Shown one piece after another: positions 1 through 11,150 of a stretch of 64,000 nucleotides of DNA; the stretch's first letter is position 1; each line of letters begins with the position of its first letter. Origin of the DNA: Ophiura sarsii (lineage: Eukaryota > Echinodermata > Ophiuroidea > Amphilepidida > Ophiuridae); assembly GCA_035610835.1 (NCBI GenBank), contig CM069441.1:100561606-100625605 (forward strand), given 5' to 3'. A program made the translations under genes and the position numbers. The notes under the pieces are model-generated. The model saw nothing but the letters and a program-made list of their open reading frames with translations. It searched no databases and was not told the DNA's origin.

Positions 1-2404
1 AGAATCCGTATAAAACACGCGAAGAGAATCCGTATAAAACACGCCAAGAGAATCTGTATAAAACACGCCAAGAGAATCCGTATAAAACACGCCAAGAGAA
101 TCCGTATAAAACACGCCAAGAGAATCTGTATAAAACACGCGAAGAGAATCCGTATAAAACACGCGAAGAGAATCTGTATAAAACACGCGAAGAGAATCCG
201 TATAAAACACGCCAAGAGAATCTGTATAAAACACGCGAAGAGAATCCGTATAAAACACGCCAAGAGAATCCGTATATAACACGCGAAGAGAATCCGTATA
301 AAACACGTGAAGAGAATCCGTATAAAACACGCCATAAGAATCCGTATAAAACACGCCAAGAGAATCTGTATAAAACACGCCAAGAGAATCCGTATAAAAC
401 ACGTCAAGAGAATCCGTATAAAACACGCCAAGAGAATCTGAATGAAAACACGCGTAGAGAATCCGTATAAAACACGCGAAGAGAATCTGTATAAAACACG
501 CGAAGAGAATCCGTATAAAACACGCGAAGAGAATCTGTATAAAACACGCCAAGAGAATCTGTATAAAACACGCCAAGAGAATCCGTATAAAACACACGAA
601 GAGAATCCGTATAAAACACGCCAAGAGAATCCGTATAAAACACGCGAAGAGAATCCGTATAAAACACGCGAAGAGAATCCGTATAAAACACGCGAAGAGA
701 ATCCGTATAAACCACGCGAAGAGAATCCGTATAAAACACGCGAAGAGAATCCGTATAAAACACGCGAAGAGAATCCGTATAAAACACGCCAAGAGAATCT
801 GTATAAAACACGCCAAGAGAATCCGTATAAAACACGCCAAGAGAATCCGTATAAAACACGCCAAGAGAATCTGTATAAAACACGCCAAGAGAATCCGTAT
901 AAAACACGCCAAGAGAATCTGTATAAAACACGCGAAGAGAATCCGTATAAAACACGCCAAGAGAATCTGTATAAAACACGCGAAGAGAATCCGTATAAAA
1001 CACGCCAAGAGAATCTGTATAAAACACGCGAAGACTGAATCCGTATAAAACACGCCAAGAAAATCTGTATAAAACACGCGAAGAGAATCTGTATAAAACA
1101 CGCGAAGATAATCTGTATAAAACACGCGAAGAGAATCCGTATAAAACACGCCAAGAGAATCTGTATAAAACACGCGAAGAGAATCCGTATAAAACACGCG
1201 AAGAGAATCCGTATAAAACACGCCAAGAGAATCCGTATAAAACACGGCAAGAGAATCTGTATAAAACACGCCAAGTCGGAGAATCCGTATAAAACACGCC
1301 AAGAGAATCCGTATAAAACACGCCAAGAGAATCTGTATAAAACACGCCAAGAGAATCTGTATAAAACACGCCAAGAGAATCTGTATAAAACACGCGAAGA
1401 CTGAATCCGTACAAAACACGCCAAGAGAATCTGTATAAAACACGCCAAGAGAATCTGTATAAAACTCCCGAAGAGAATCCGTATTAAACACGCCAAGAGA
1501 ATCCGTATAAAACACGCCAAGAGAATCTGTATAAAACACGCGAAGAGAATCCGTATAAAACACGCCAAGAGAATCCGTATAAAACACGCCAAGAGAATCT
1601 GTAAACACGCCAAGAGAATCTGTATAAAACACGCGAAGAGAATTCGTATAAAACACGCCAAGAGAATCTGTATAAAACACGCGAAGAGAATCCGTATAAA
1701 ACACGCCAAGAGAATCTGTATAAAACACGCCAAGAGAATCCGTATAAAACACGCCAAGAGAATCCGTATAAAACACGCCAAGAGAATCTGTATAAAACAC
1801 GCGAAGAGAATCCGTATAAAACACGCCAAGAGAATCTGTATAAAACACGCGAAGAGAATCCGTTTAAAACACGCCAAGAGAATCTGTATAAAACACGCCA
1901 AGAGAATCTGTATAAAACACGCGAAGACTGAATCCGTACAAAACACGCCAAGAGAATCCGTATAAAACACGCGAAGAGAATCCGTATAAAACACGCCAAG
2001 GGAACTTCCGTATAAAACACGCCAAGAGAATCCGTATAAAACACGCCAAGAGAATCTGTATAAAACACGCCAAGAGAATCCGTATAAAACACGCCAAGAG
2101 AATCCGTATAAAACACGCCAAGAGAATCTGTAAACACGCCAAGAGAATCTGTATAAAACACGCGAAGAGAATCCGTATAAAACACGCCAAGAGAATCTGT
2201 ATAAAACACGCGAAGAGAATCCGTATAAAACACGCCAAGAGAATCTGTATAAAACACGCGAAGAGAATCCGTATAAAACACGCCAAGAGAATCCGTATAT
2301 AACACGCGAAGAGAATCCGTATAAAACACGTGAAGAGAATCCGTATAAAACACGCCATAAGAATCCGTATAAAACACGCCAAGAGAATCTGTATAAAACA
2401 CGCC
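1..2404. repeat. 24-bp tandem satellite array (~100 copies)
   Basis: The whole stretch repeats a 24-bp unit of the form AGAGAATCYGTATAAAACAC + GCSA. Two positions toggle between copies: CCG or CTG, and CGCGAAG or CGCCAAG. Rare variants (TATATAAC, CGTGAAG, GACTGAAT, a shortened CTGTAAACACG unit) mark larger duplications. The unit length is a multiple of three and five of its six frames lack a stop, so long frames such as repeated YKTREENP (plus) or VFYTDSLG (minus) arise by chance. I do not call these genes. The array runs off the left edge of the window and into the gap on the right, so its true length is unknown. Confidence 0.97.
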
Positions 2405-2504
2405 NNNNNNNNNNNNNNNNNNNNNNNNNNNNNNNNNNNNNNNNNNNNNNNNNNNNNNNNNNNNNNNNNNNNNNNNNNNNNNNNNNNNNNNNNNNNNNNN
2501 NNNN
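2405..2504. other. assembly gap (100 N)
   Basis: Exactly 100 N follow the 24-bp array, the usual placeholder for a gap of unknown size. The array probably collapsed or broke the assembly here. Confidence 0.99.
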
Positions 2505-2510
2505 TGTACC

Positions 2511-2868
2511 TTAAAGGTATATTATGTGATCTTTCCAGGGAACGCCCTCAACATCGAAAAAAAAAGCAGATTTTCTTGCAGATTTACATTTCTGATCATA
2601 AATCGTACATACATTCCAAGTTACAGGGCGATACGATTCTTAATTACTTCAAAATCATGGTTTTAGAGGGGAAATAAACTGTCGGGATAACACGACACTT
2701 TATATTTTCACCATGATTTTGAGGTAATTATGAATCGTATCGCTCTGTAACTTGGAATGTTTGTACGATTTATAATCAGAAATGTAAATCTGCAAGAAAA
2801 TCTACTTTCTAAAAAAAAAATCATGAATAGAGGGCGCTCTCTGGAAAAGATCACATAGTTTGGAATAT
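2511..2868. repeat. large palindrome / foldback MITE
   Basis: Two arms of roughly 150 bp are inverted copies around a centre near 2690. Matching landmarks are TTATGTGATCTTTCC at about 2522 with GGAAAAGATCACATA at about 2842, and TTACAGGGCGATACGATTC at about 2621 with GAATCGTATCGCTCTGTAA at about 2732. The arms carry small mismatches. No coding frame is credible. The left end may be lost in the gap. Confidence 0.85.
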
Positions 2869-3057
2869 TATTATATAGCTTTCAAATGTGCAGATGTAAT
2901 GGAGTTTTGACACGTTTGTGGCCTTAAAATGTGACGATTTTAGTGTTTTTGACACATTGTTAGACCCAAAATGTAACTGGGGCTCTGCCTCCTGGACCCC
3001 TGCCAAGGGGCATCCGCCCCTGGACCCTTCGATTTCGCCCCTGGACCCTTCGATTTG

Positions 3058-3082
3058 CCCCCCCCCCCCCCCCCCCCCCCCC
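3058..3082. repeat. poly-C tract (25 bp)
   Basis: An uninterrupted run of 25 C. It is one of many long G or C homopolymers in an otherwise AT-rich window. Confidence 0.95.
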
Positions 3083-3140
3083 TGTACCAGCGTACCAAGT
3101 AATACGCACATAACCAGGCGGGTGAAGCCGGGGGGCTTAA

Positions 3141-3268
3141 TTTCTTTCTGCAACTATAACGGGATGCATCCCATTGTGTTACTACGCTTTCACACGTGTA
3201 CTACGCTTTAATCCGTGTAGCGATCTGTTGTCTATTGCATCCCGTTATAGTTGCATAAAGAAAATACG
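3141..3268. mobile_element. MITE with 28-bp terminal inverted repeats
   Basis: Left end TTTCTTTCTGCAACTATAAC at 3141 is mirrored by GTTATAGTTGCATAAAGAAA ending at about 3263. The repeat extends about 28 bp inward with one mismatch. The interior is only about 70 bp, so this is a non-autonomous miniature element. The superfamily is not identifiable. Confidence 0.75.
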
Positions 3269-3282
3269 CAGCCGGGGGTGAA

Positions 3283-3820
3283 GCTCTACATCTGAGAATG
3301 TTAATGCGCAGTTCATAAGAACAGCGCACTCTACATACAGGTATCACTTGCGATTAGGCAATCACTGAAGCGAGAATTGTCTGTCAATCATTCGTTTGTC
3401 ATATCAGGAAGCGCGTGAACACCACGTGGTAATCAACTCGTTTCATTATTCATGTTAACCACTGCGTGACACCGCCCCGTCTCGTTGCTCTCAGACGTTG
3501 TGCCATCATCACCAGTTGTATCTACCATCTGATACTAATCTTACTATAAATCTGGAAACGGTGTCTGTTTGTTTATTTGTTATCCTTATTTCTCCGTTAG
3601 TTGTGATCAAAGTGGCGCCTTATTTGCATGAAAGATAGAGGAAATAACGGGAAGGGTGTTAAAGTTTATTTCAGTGAAATTGGTTAACAATTCGCTCCAA
3701 AAACAGCAAAAAACCTCTCAGATTTGGCTCATAAATGCCACTAGAATTGAACAACATTGTGCGTTGCGCGTACTACCGCGTAATCATACCGTGGTAACAC
3801 GTCGCGTGCATGTTTGCGCA
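3283..3820. other. non-coding, no feature recognised
   Basis: Mixed-composition sequence with no homology that I recognise, no splice-supported frame and no clear repeat. Confidence 0.5.
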
Positions 3821-4858
3821 AGGGCTCACTGCCGCGCGCGGCACACGCGCTCCTACACATGGCGTGAAGCCTGTACAGTGTGTTGGTAAGGTTGGTGGTT
3901 TTAAAAGTACCGTCGGAGGGTTAACTTGATGCGGTTTGAGAAGTAGGGGTTAATACAGTAGCCACGGTAAATGGTTGAGGAGGGATATGGTTATAATCAA
4001 CCTGATTGGGGGTTGGGGTGTTGTAGGGGGTTTATAATGCCTTTAGAAGGGATATGGTTATAAATCAACCTGGTTTGGGGGGTGTTGTAGGGGGTTTATG
4101 TTGTTTCAGAGGTAGGTGGTGGCATAGGGCTCACTGCCGCGCGCGGCACACGCACTCCTACACATGGCGTGAAGCCTGTACAGTGTGTTGGTAAGGTATT
4201 TGGTGTCATGTTGGGGAGGGAGGTGGGAGGGAGGGGGGAGGGCGGGTGGTGTAAAACCACGGGAAATGATTTAGGATATGCCTATAATGGATAGCGTTTT
4301 GCGGGGGTTAATGAAACAACCTGATTTCTTTACTTAAGTTGGCATGCCAAACAATCTAAGGGACCGAGGGTTAATGAAGTAGCCACGGGAAATGGTTTAG
4401 GGAGGGTTGTGATTATAAATCAAATTGGTTTGGGTGTGTGCATGGGGGGGGGGGGGGGGGGGGGGGGGTAAAACCACAGGAAATGTTTTAGGATAGGATT
4501 AAGAGTTACTGAAGTAGCCGCGGGAAATGGTTAGGGAGGGTTATGATTATAAATCCACCTGGTTGGTGTAGTTGCAGTGTGTGTGGTGTGGGGGGGGGGG
4601 GGCGATTGTAGGGAGTTTATGTGGTTTTAAAAGTACCGTCGGAGGGTTAACTTGATGCGGTTTGAGAAGTAGGGGTTAATACAGTAGCCACGGTAAATGG
4701 TTTAGGAGGGATATGGTTATAAATCAACCTGATTGGGGGTTGGGGGTGTTGTAGGGGGTTTATAATGCCTTTAGAAGGGATATGGTTATAAATCAACCTG
4801 GTTTGGGGGGGGGGTGTTGTAGGGGGTTTATGTGGTTTCAGAGGTAGGTGGTGGCATA
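3821..4858. repeat. G-rich block with duplicated modules
   Basis: Module X (about 70 bp, starting AGGGCTCACTGCCGCGCGCG) occurs at 3821-3892 and 4126-4198. Module Y (about 230 bp, starting GTTTTAAAAGTACCGTCGGA) occurs at 3897-4126 and 4623-4858. The Y copies differ mainly by G-run lengths and a few bases. Between them are diverged pieces of the same AGTAGCC..GGAAATGGTT theme. This is a local segmental or satellite-like expansion, non-coding as far as can be seen. Confidence 0.85.
4444..4468. repeat. poly-G tract (25 bp)
   Basis: Uninterrupted run of 25 G inside the G-rich block. Confidence 0.95.
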
Positions 4859-4863
4859 ATCAT

Positions 4864-4901
4864 CTAGCGGGGACCCGAGCGTAGCGAGGGTACGCCGCTA
4901 G
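4864..4901. repeat. short GC-rich inverted repeat
   Basis: CTAGCGG at 4864 mirrors CCGCTAG ending at 4901, bounding a GC-rich 38-bp piece that contains GAGCGTAGCGAGGG. It lies at the boundary of the G-rich block and AT-rich DNA and may be an element terminus. Confidence 0.4.
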
Positions 4902-5159
4902 TAATAATAATAATGGAAACTTAATAAAAATTCCATTAAAATGGAAAGGTGGCGGTCAAAAGGAAATTGCGATATAAGGCAAATAGAAAGAGCAAAAATA
5001 GCAACATTTGTAAATACGGCTTTTAGTTGCTAAAATTATGTGGCAGAAGAAGCAAGCGCATAGATGATAATTGTGCAAGATTCTTGCATGGCATTACTAG
5101 AAAGCAATATAAATTACAGCCATTGTTTAGTGATAAACACGGTTTTGGCAGCATAAATA

Positions 5160-5262
5160 AAAATAATAAACAAAATACTGAATCAAATAAACAAAGCAAA
5201 TAGATAAATAAATAAAACTGATTAAATAAATAAATGAATAATTATGCAAATAAGTAATATTA

Positions 5263-5309
<47 letters not shown>

Positions 5310-5790
5310 ATATAGAAATAAATAGGTTTATAAGCCAATAAATAAATTTAACATTCAATTTAAGTTTTAAATATAATGTCATATGTATTCAATTTATTTG
5401 ATCAATACATAAATAAATGTAGAAATAAATAAATGAGTAAAATATTTTTTTTTAAATACATTTAAATAAATAGTTGAATAATGTTGTTAATAAATAATAA
5501 TATAAATCGAAAATTGAATTTTAAATCGAAAATAAATGAATAAATAAACTAATGAATCAATACATAAATACACGCATATTAAAAAGTAAAATATTAAAAA
5601 TTACTTTTAAAATAAAGAAATTAAAACAAATAAACATGACAAAACATTAATAAATAAAAAATGATTAAATAAATAAATGAATAATTATGTAAATAATTAA
5701 TAATATAACAAGTAAATAAGTAAATATAGAAATATAGAAATGAATAAATTTTACATTCAATTTATGTTTTAAATATGTCATATATATTCA
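5160..5790. repeat. AT-rich (AAAT)n-type low-complexity region
   Basis: Dominated by AAATAAATAAAT runs, the purest at about 5262-5310, with degenerate duplicated stretches either side (for example ATTCAATTTA..GTTTTAAATAT at about 5352 and 5755). No coding signal. Confidence 0.9.
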
Positions 5791-6064
5791 ATTAATTTGA
5801 TTAGAATTATATTCAATTTAATATGGCCAATATTCTTTAGTAAAACTATGGTTGAAGTAGAATTTATTTGTTTATTATATAAAAATTCCATTGAAATGGA
5901 ATGGGCGATCCAAGAGAAAGAATCATGCTTTGTAACCATTTTCTGAAGCATCTGTTGCATACCAAAATACCAGGGATATGGTGTATGTATCATTCAAACC
6001 CTAAAAAACCCAAATCAAAACACAGCAGTCTAAAAATAGTACAGGAAACCAATAAAGTTGATTT

Positions 6065-6112
6065 GTGTGCATGGAGGGGGGGGGGGGGGGGGGAGGGGGG
6101 GGGGGGGGAGGT
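6065..6112. repeat. poly-G rich tract
   Basis: Nearly pure G (GGAGGGG.. then two long G runs split by one A). Confidence 0.9.
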
Positions 6113-6433
6113 ACCATCTGAAGAACAATCTAGGTATATATGACATCCACAACTCATTAAACAACCCCACAACAATTGGGAGATTTCTCCTTAGTCAAAC
6201 AAGATAAGCTATTATGTCTCTCTGTTGGGAGTCTAATAACATCTCTCTGATTGAATCATCAAGGCTAAACAAATATAGCTTTGACTCCATCACAGACTGC
6301 AGGACTGTTAAAACAAGGCGGTTCTCGAACGGCGCGTCTCGCCTGTTCATCAACAGTGACTTGAAAGAAATGATGATGAAACATATGATACAATGTAGCA
6401 CTGTCACAGAGGTATGCATTGTAGTTAATGCAA

Positions 6434-6980
6434 GGGATGTAATACCTTGAAAAATTTAATCAACAAAAAGAACACACCAACCCCCTTCCCTACTCCAAAT
6501 CACATCAAGATAGGCCTTACAGATCTTATTTGACCCCAGATGACCTCTGATGACCTTGAAAATTTAATCAGCAAAAGGAACACACCAACCCCCTTCCCTC
6601 CACCAAATCACATCAAGATAGGCCTTACGGATCTTATTTGACCCCAGATGACCTCTGATGACCTCGACAAATTAATCAACAAAAAGAACACACCATCCCT
6701 CTTCCGTCCACCAAATCCCATCAAGATAGGCCTTACGGATCTTATTTGACCCCAGATGACCTTGAATGACCTCCGATGACCTTGAAAATGTAATCAGCAA
6801 AAAGAATACACCACCCCCCTTCCCTCCACCAAATCATAGATCCTTGATCTTCTCAAGGATCTATGACCAAATCCAATCAAGATAGGCCTTACTGATCTAT
6901 TTGACCCCATATTTGACCCCCGATGACCCCGAAAAATTAATCAACAAAAAGAACACACCACCCCCCTTCCCTCCACCAAA
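6434..6980. repeat. ~110-125 bp satellite, left flank of the retroelement
   Basis: About 4.5 diverged monomers. Each has GACCTTGAAAAnTTAATCA, AAAAAGAACACACCA, a C-rich CCCTTCCCTCCACCAAAT segment, ATCAAGATAGGCCTTAC and TTTGACCCC..GATGACC. Successive monomers start near 6443, 6553, 6663 and 6783. The array stops inside a monomer at CTCCACCAAA, where an LTR begins, and resumes after 16515 at the matching point. Confidence 0.92.
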
Positions 6981-7104
6981 TGTTAGAGTAAAGCATTACA
7001 TTGGGCAACAGTTAATGTTTACATAATGCAACCGGCAACCCACATTATAATATACGGGTGCACGGGCAGCGGCCGGCAGCCGATATTACAATGGAGTAGA
7101 ATGA
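6981..7104 (+). repeat. 5' LTR remnant
   Basis: Matches the first ~105 bp of the 3' LTR, from TGTTAGAGTAAAG to GGAGTAGAATGA. It has an extra ~18 bp GC-rich insertion (GTGCACGGGCAGCGGCCG region) near 7067-7080. The last ~70 bp of the LTR, including its TATA-like motif, are absent. Confidence 0.85.
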
Positions 7105-7196
7105 CTGTTAATGAACGCAATGTTATGTTAACAGAAGAAATACAACCTGATAGCATCAACCATGAGAATGTTCTCCTCGCAGAGCCAGAAATGCGG
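7105..7196 (+). pseudogene. pol fragment left of the foldback insertion
   Basis: About 90 bp of retroelement sequence between the truncated 5' LTR and the insertion. One frame is open (ending ..ENVLLAEPEMR), but the pol frame that continues after the insertion contains a TGA here (7163-7165). The fragment therefore joins the downstream pol only out of frame. It probably codes for the protease-RT linker. This is inferred from position, not from a recognised motif. Confidence 0.5.
7188..7196. repeat. 9-bp target site duplication, left copy
   Basis: GAAATGCGG, identical to 12494-12502. The next base differs on the two sides, so the duplication is exactly 9 bp. Confidence 0.85.
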
Positions 7197-7237
7197 GGTC
7201 CGGTAACACGGCGAGTTATGGGGCGGCGAGTTATGGG

Positions 7238-7659
7238 AGAGTTACAGTAAGACCAACCGGCGAGTTACAGTAAGACCAGCCGGCGAGTTACAGTAAGACC
7301 AACCGGCGAGTTACAGTAAGACCAACCGGCGACTTACAGTAAGACCAACCGGCGAGTTACAGTAAGACCAACCGGCGAGTTACAGTAAGACCAGCCGGCG
7401 AGTTACAGTAAGACCAACCGGCGAGTTACAGTAAGACCAACCGGCGAGTTACAGTAAGACCAGCCGGCGAGTTACAGTAAGACCAGCCGGCGAGTTACAG
7501 TAAGACCAACCGGCGAGTTACAGTAAGACCAGCCGGCGAGTTACAGTAAGACCAACCGGCGAGTTACGGTAAGACCAACCGGCGAGTTACAGTAAGACCA
7601 GCCGGCGAGTTACAGTAAGACCAGCCGGCGAGTTACAGTAAGACCAGCCGGCGAGTTAC
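7238..7659. repeat. left foldback arm: 23-bp minisatellite, ~18 copies
   Basis: Unit CGGCGAGTTACAGTAAGACC + AAC or AGC. The AAC/AGC toggle is the main variant, and single variants GACTTAC and GTTACGGT occur. It is the inverted counterpart of 12187-12451. Confidence 0.97.
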
Positions 7660-7760
7660 GATAAAAATAAATATTATATAATAATACAATAAAAATAAAT
7701 ATGATATAATATTAATAATATAATAAAAATAAATATTATATAATAATATGATAAATATAT
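7660..7760. repeat. AT-rich degenerate repeat
   Basis: Three near-copies of ATAAAAATAAATATTATATA follow the left foldback arm. Confidence 0.7.
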
Positions 7761-8027
7761 ATTAAATGGATGCACCTGTTTTAGGTTTTATTTGTTGTCA
7801 GGCACATGTAATGTAGAAGGGAAATATAAAAAACCCCATAAATGTCTGGCCTTTTTAAACAGTTTTATACATCCATAAAAATGCACAAAAAAATCCGGAA
7901 TCGCTTGACCTACAGACTAGTACAACAGAGACGATCTTGGTATCATTTTATTCCTGCATTTTATTTCTGCACAGAAATTAAACATTCTCATTGACACCTC
8001 TATTAGTAGTATTTCCGACTTGTGTAA

Positions 8028-8285
8028 TAACCCTAACCCCTGAGGCACCTTTTCCAAAGAATTTCTTTTTGCGTCCAAATAGCGAGGGGGGAAAAAGTGC
8101 CTCCGGGGCTCGAACCCCGGACCTCTGGGTTCAGAGGCAGACGATCTTCCGCTAGGCCACAGGGGAAAACCATACATGTAGGCCTATATACTCTGGGACC
8201 ATTATTTCATCGAAAAACTGTCGAGTAGGGTGACACAAGCACATCGCATGGTAGTAATTCGTAGTATTCAAGAGTGTTAGGGTTA
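8028..8285 (-). mobile_element. telomere-ended tRNA-like element, copy 1
   Basis: Starts TAACCCTAAC and ends GTTAGGGTTA. The minus strand carries a tRNA-like module (plus coordinates about 8100-8167) with a box-A-like TGGCCTAGCGG and a perfect box-B hairpin around GGTTCGAGCC. A second conserved block, CATTATTTCATCGAAAAACT, starts near 8200 and leads into GGGTGACACAAGCAC. The same order, orientation and ends recur at 40617, 54351 and 63190. It could be a tRNA-derived SINE captured between telomeric repeats, or a TIR element that has taken up a tRNA. Confidence 0.85.
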
Positions 8286-9809
8286 AATGTCATAATAACA
8301 AACTAGGTAAAAAATAAATAAAAAGTATTTCTTTTTGAGCATGTTTTCTTTGGCTTCAACTACATTTACGTAGCGTAGCTCAGGGGGGGGGGGCGGCATT
8401 CCCCCTCCCCCCACCCCCAAGCTACGCGGAGAAGGAGGAAAAGGATAAAAAGGAGAAGAGAAGGAGGCAGGGGGAGGAGGAAGGGTAGGGACATAAGCGT
8501 TTATTAGTTTTAATATTTCATTATTTAAGCTTAACAAGATGCCTTCATGACAGTTTTTCATGACCATTTTAGTTCATAAACTCAAAATTGTATGCGCTCC
8601 GCGCACATGTTTTATAAAGGTTTTAATATAATAATGGCCCTTAAACCATACCAAATACTCTAAAAATTATGCAGGGGACGTTAAAAACGTCATACTGTAC
8701 CTTTTAAGCGTTAAAATCACAATGTTTGCGAGCTTCACGCGTATATTAGGTTCAAGGTTTCAATATTTAAGATCAACAAGATGACTTCATGTGTTTTTTG
8801 GGCCCCCATCAGATTCAGAACAGTCCTGGATGCGCCATTGCTCTGCCCCCTGAACCCCCGCCAATGGCTTCGCCCGGAACCCCACGCCGAAGTGATGAAG
8901 ACTTACAAATGTACAGCATCCTCATCAAAAATATATTTCTAAGGGCCCTGTTTAAGAAATAATTGCTACTTTGCATTTAACTTTGCTATGATTGAGGCTA
9001 AGTTGCCTTCATAAAAGCTTTATAAAGCTGAAGTAAATTATGGAGGCCCATTCAAAATTTGCTACATTTATACTTTTTTTTTTCATAAAGCTTAAGTTTA
9101 TGTTTGAAGGCACATGTTTTATGTTTTATATTTACATGCGACTATATTTTTATAAATTTAATGGTGCAAAATTGTTGCTTTACACTAATTGTGGTACATT
9201 TTGGCTTTTAACTAATTCTCAAAATGTAATTAAAGTTTGGGGCACACGCGCGGTTTTTTTCTTTTCTTATTATTTTTTTGATCCCTCCTGAATTGCTCAC
9301 CCCCACCGGAGTATTTATGAACGCTCCCTTATGTAAATATTGTAAATATGTTTATAACAGCGGCAGAATCTGCCAAAATGTATTTGTGTAAATGGCCATG
9401 CGTTTTAAGTTGGGCCGGTCTCGTGTGACGAACTTAAAATTGGTGAATATCGCGTGTATTTTCATTTGAATGGCGATAACTTTTCTATACTAGGCAATAC
9501 CCCCACAAAAGTATACATTTTCTTGATTAAAATTGTCTTAGGAGTTCAAAAATGCACTTAAAATTAACATAGGATGAACCCCTAGAAGGTTATGAATTTG
9601 AAAAGGTCAACAATTTATGGAAAAAATCTGCTGAGAAAAAAAAAATATGAAAAAAATTCTGCATACCCTACAAGGTTAATTATTGCAGATTTGAATTTCT
9701 GACAGTTAAAGCTTTCCAAGCATATATGACTTTCTATATCTAGGTAATGTTTACAGTATTTTGCACCGGGCTGGAAAAAATGTCATTTTGCGAAGAAAAA
9801 AATCTGACA
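8286..9809. other. foldback interior, non-coding
   Basis: Contains a small hairpin around 8372-8437 (GTAGCGTAGCTC..G-run..AAGCTACGC) and otherwise AT-rich DNA. No transposase motif or splice-supported frame was seen. Confidence 0.5.
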
Positions 9810-11150
9810 TACGAGGGGCAGTCAATAAATAATGAAAGTGATCATGGTATGGGATGCCTGAGTGATTCTATTGAGGGGATAATGTGATCAATACAAAGTA
9901 TGAACCTTTGTCTTTCAAACAATACACTTTTGGATTTTTAAATGTGAACTATGACGTCATAGCACTGTCTCAAAGTAAGTACACTTGGGACACTGCTAAA
10001 TCAGTTATTTGGCGGGAAATTTGAATTGTTTTTATGAAACACGTGGTAAGAAGATTGCATAACATGACATCAGAAGCAGGTAAATCCCGTTTTTTTTTCC
10101 GCATAAATATGATACTAAAGACAATAACCTTAATCCCTGTGTAATTTGGAATGTGTAGTATAAGAGGAAAAAGTAAGGAGAAGCAATTGAATAAAAGGTA
10201 TACAAATATCAGTATTTAAAATAGCTAATTTTTATTTTAAAATGCCCAGTCAGTGAATCACTAATATGGCGGAAAATCAAACAATTTAGGAAAAATTCAA
10301 GCAATTAACCAGTTTGGAAGATTCCATATGATAGTTAACTAATTATCTGAACTTATTCGCATGAAACCTGCAGAAAAAATGCGCATGCGCAGACGGCAGA
10401 TAATTTTGAAACGGGCCCAAAATGGCTAAAATCATGAAATTTACCAGATAAAAGCTTACTGTGCCTTCAAATTCTAATCAGAAATAATGAAAAATGTTTA
10501 AATCAATGTGTAAACATATTGTGATAGTCAAAATGAAGATATACAGGAATGTATCAATCAAAGATGGCTGCCACAACCTCTCTTATTACTGTTATCTTTA
10601 GAGCTACTAGATATGTATTGTGTAAGTAATCGTCATATAATTTCAATGGTTTGAGGAAATTTTATGAACAGCTCCTTTTAAAATCCCCACTATTATTGTT
10701 TTACATCCCACAACAATTTATTAAATTATAATCCCTCTATTTTTCTTTATCCTTTGTTGTTTTCTAAGGTATATTATTGTAGATTTTGCTAAATAAAAGC
10801 GTATTTGAGATGGTCCCTTCTTGTTCGTATTAAGGCATTCAGATCTAAAAAAAGAGTGTCAAACAGAGATAAGTGTGTATTCTAACTATGTGCCAAGTGT
10901 TATCTGTTTTTATGCTTGCACTGCAAATGTATCAATCAACCCATATTCAACATATTACATATCCAGCCAAATAATTGGCAGATTTCAGTCAGTGTCTGAA
11001 ACCTATTGTGTTTATGTTAATGACGTTACATAACCAAAGGTATCTAACAATCCAAAAGTGTATTGTTTGAAAGACAAAGGTTCATACTTTGTATTGATCA
11101 CATTATCCCCTCAATAGAATCACTCATGCATCCCATACCATGATCACTTT
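9810..11150. mobile_element. inverted-repeat DNA element inside the foldback element
   Basis: The left arm starts TACGAGGGGCAGTCAATAAA and continues about 125 bp. It is mirrored at 11050-11150 (AATCCAAAAGTGTATTG .. CATGATCACTTT). The right end lacks the outermost ~22 bp, so it is truncated. The interior of about 1.1 kb has no recognisable transposase. The terminal TA-GAGGGGCA-TCAATAAATA motif is shared with the element at 32088. Confidence 0.8.

Noticed and set aside
404..2401. Long open frames in the 24-bp array (up to 336 codons)
   Set aside because: They arise because the unit is a multiple of three and lacks stops in five frames. There is no start context, splice site or non-repetitive flank.
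6990..7250. Open frame starting in the 5' LTR and running through pol remnant into the foldback tip
   Set aside because: It crosses two transposon junctions, so it is a chance fusion, not a gene.
7238..7659. CRISPR-like regular array
   Set aside because: There are no unique spacers. It is a plain 23-bp minisatellite in a eukaryotic transposon arm.
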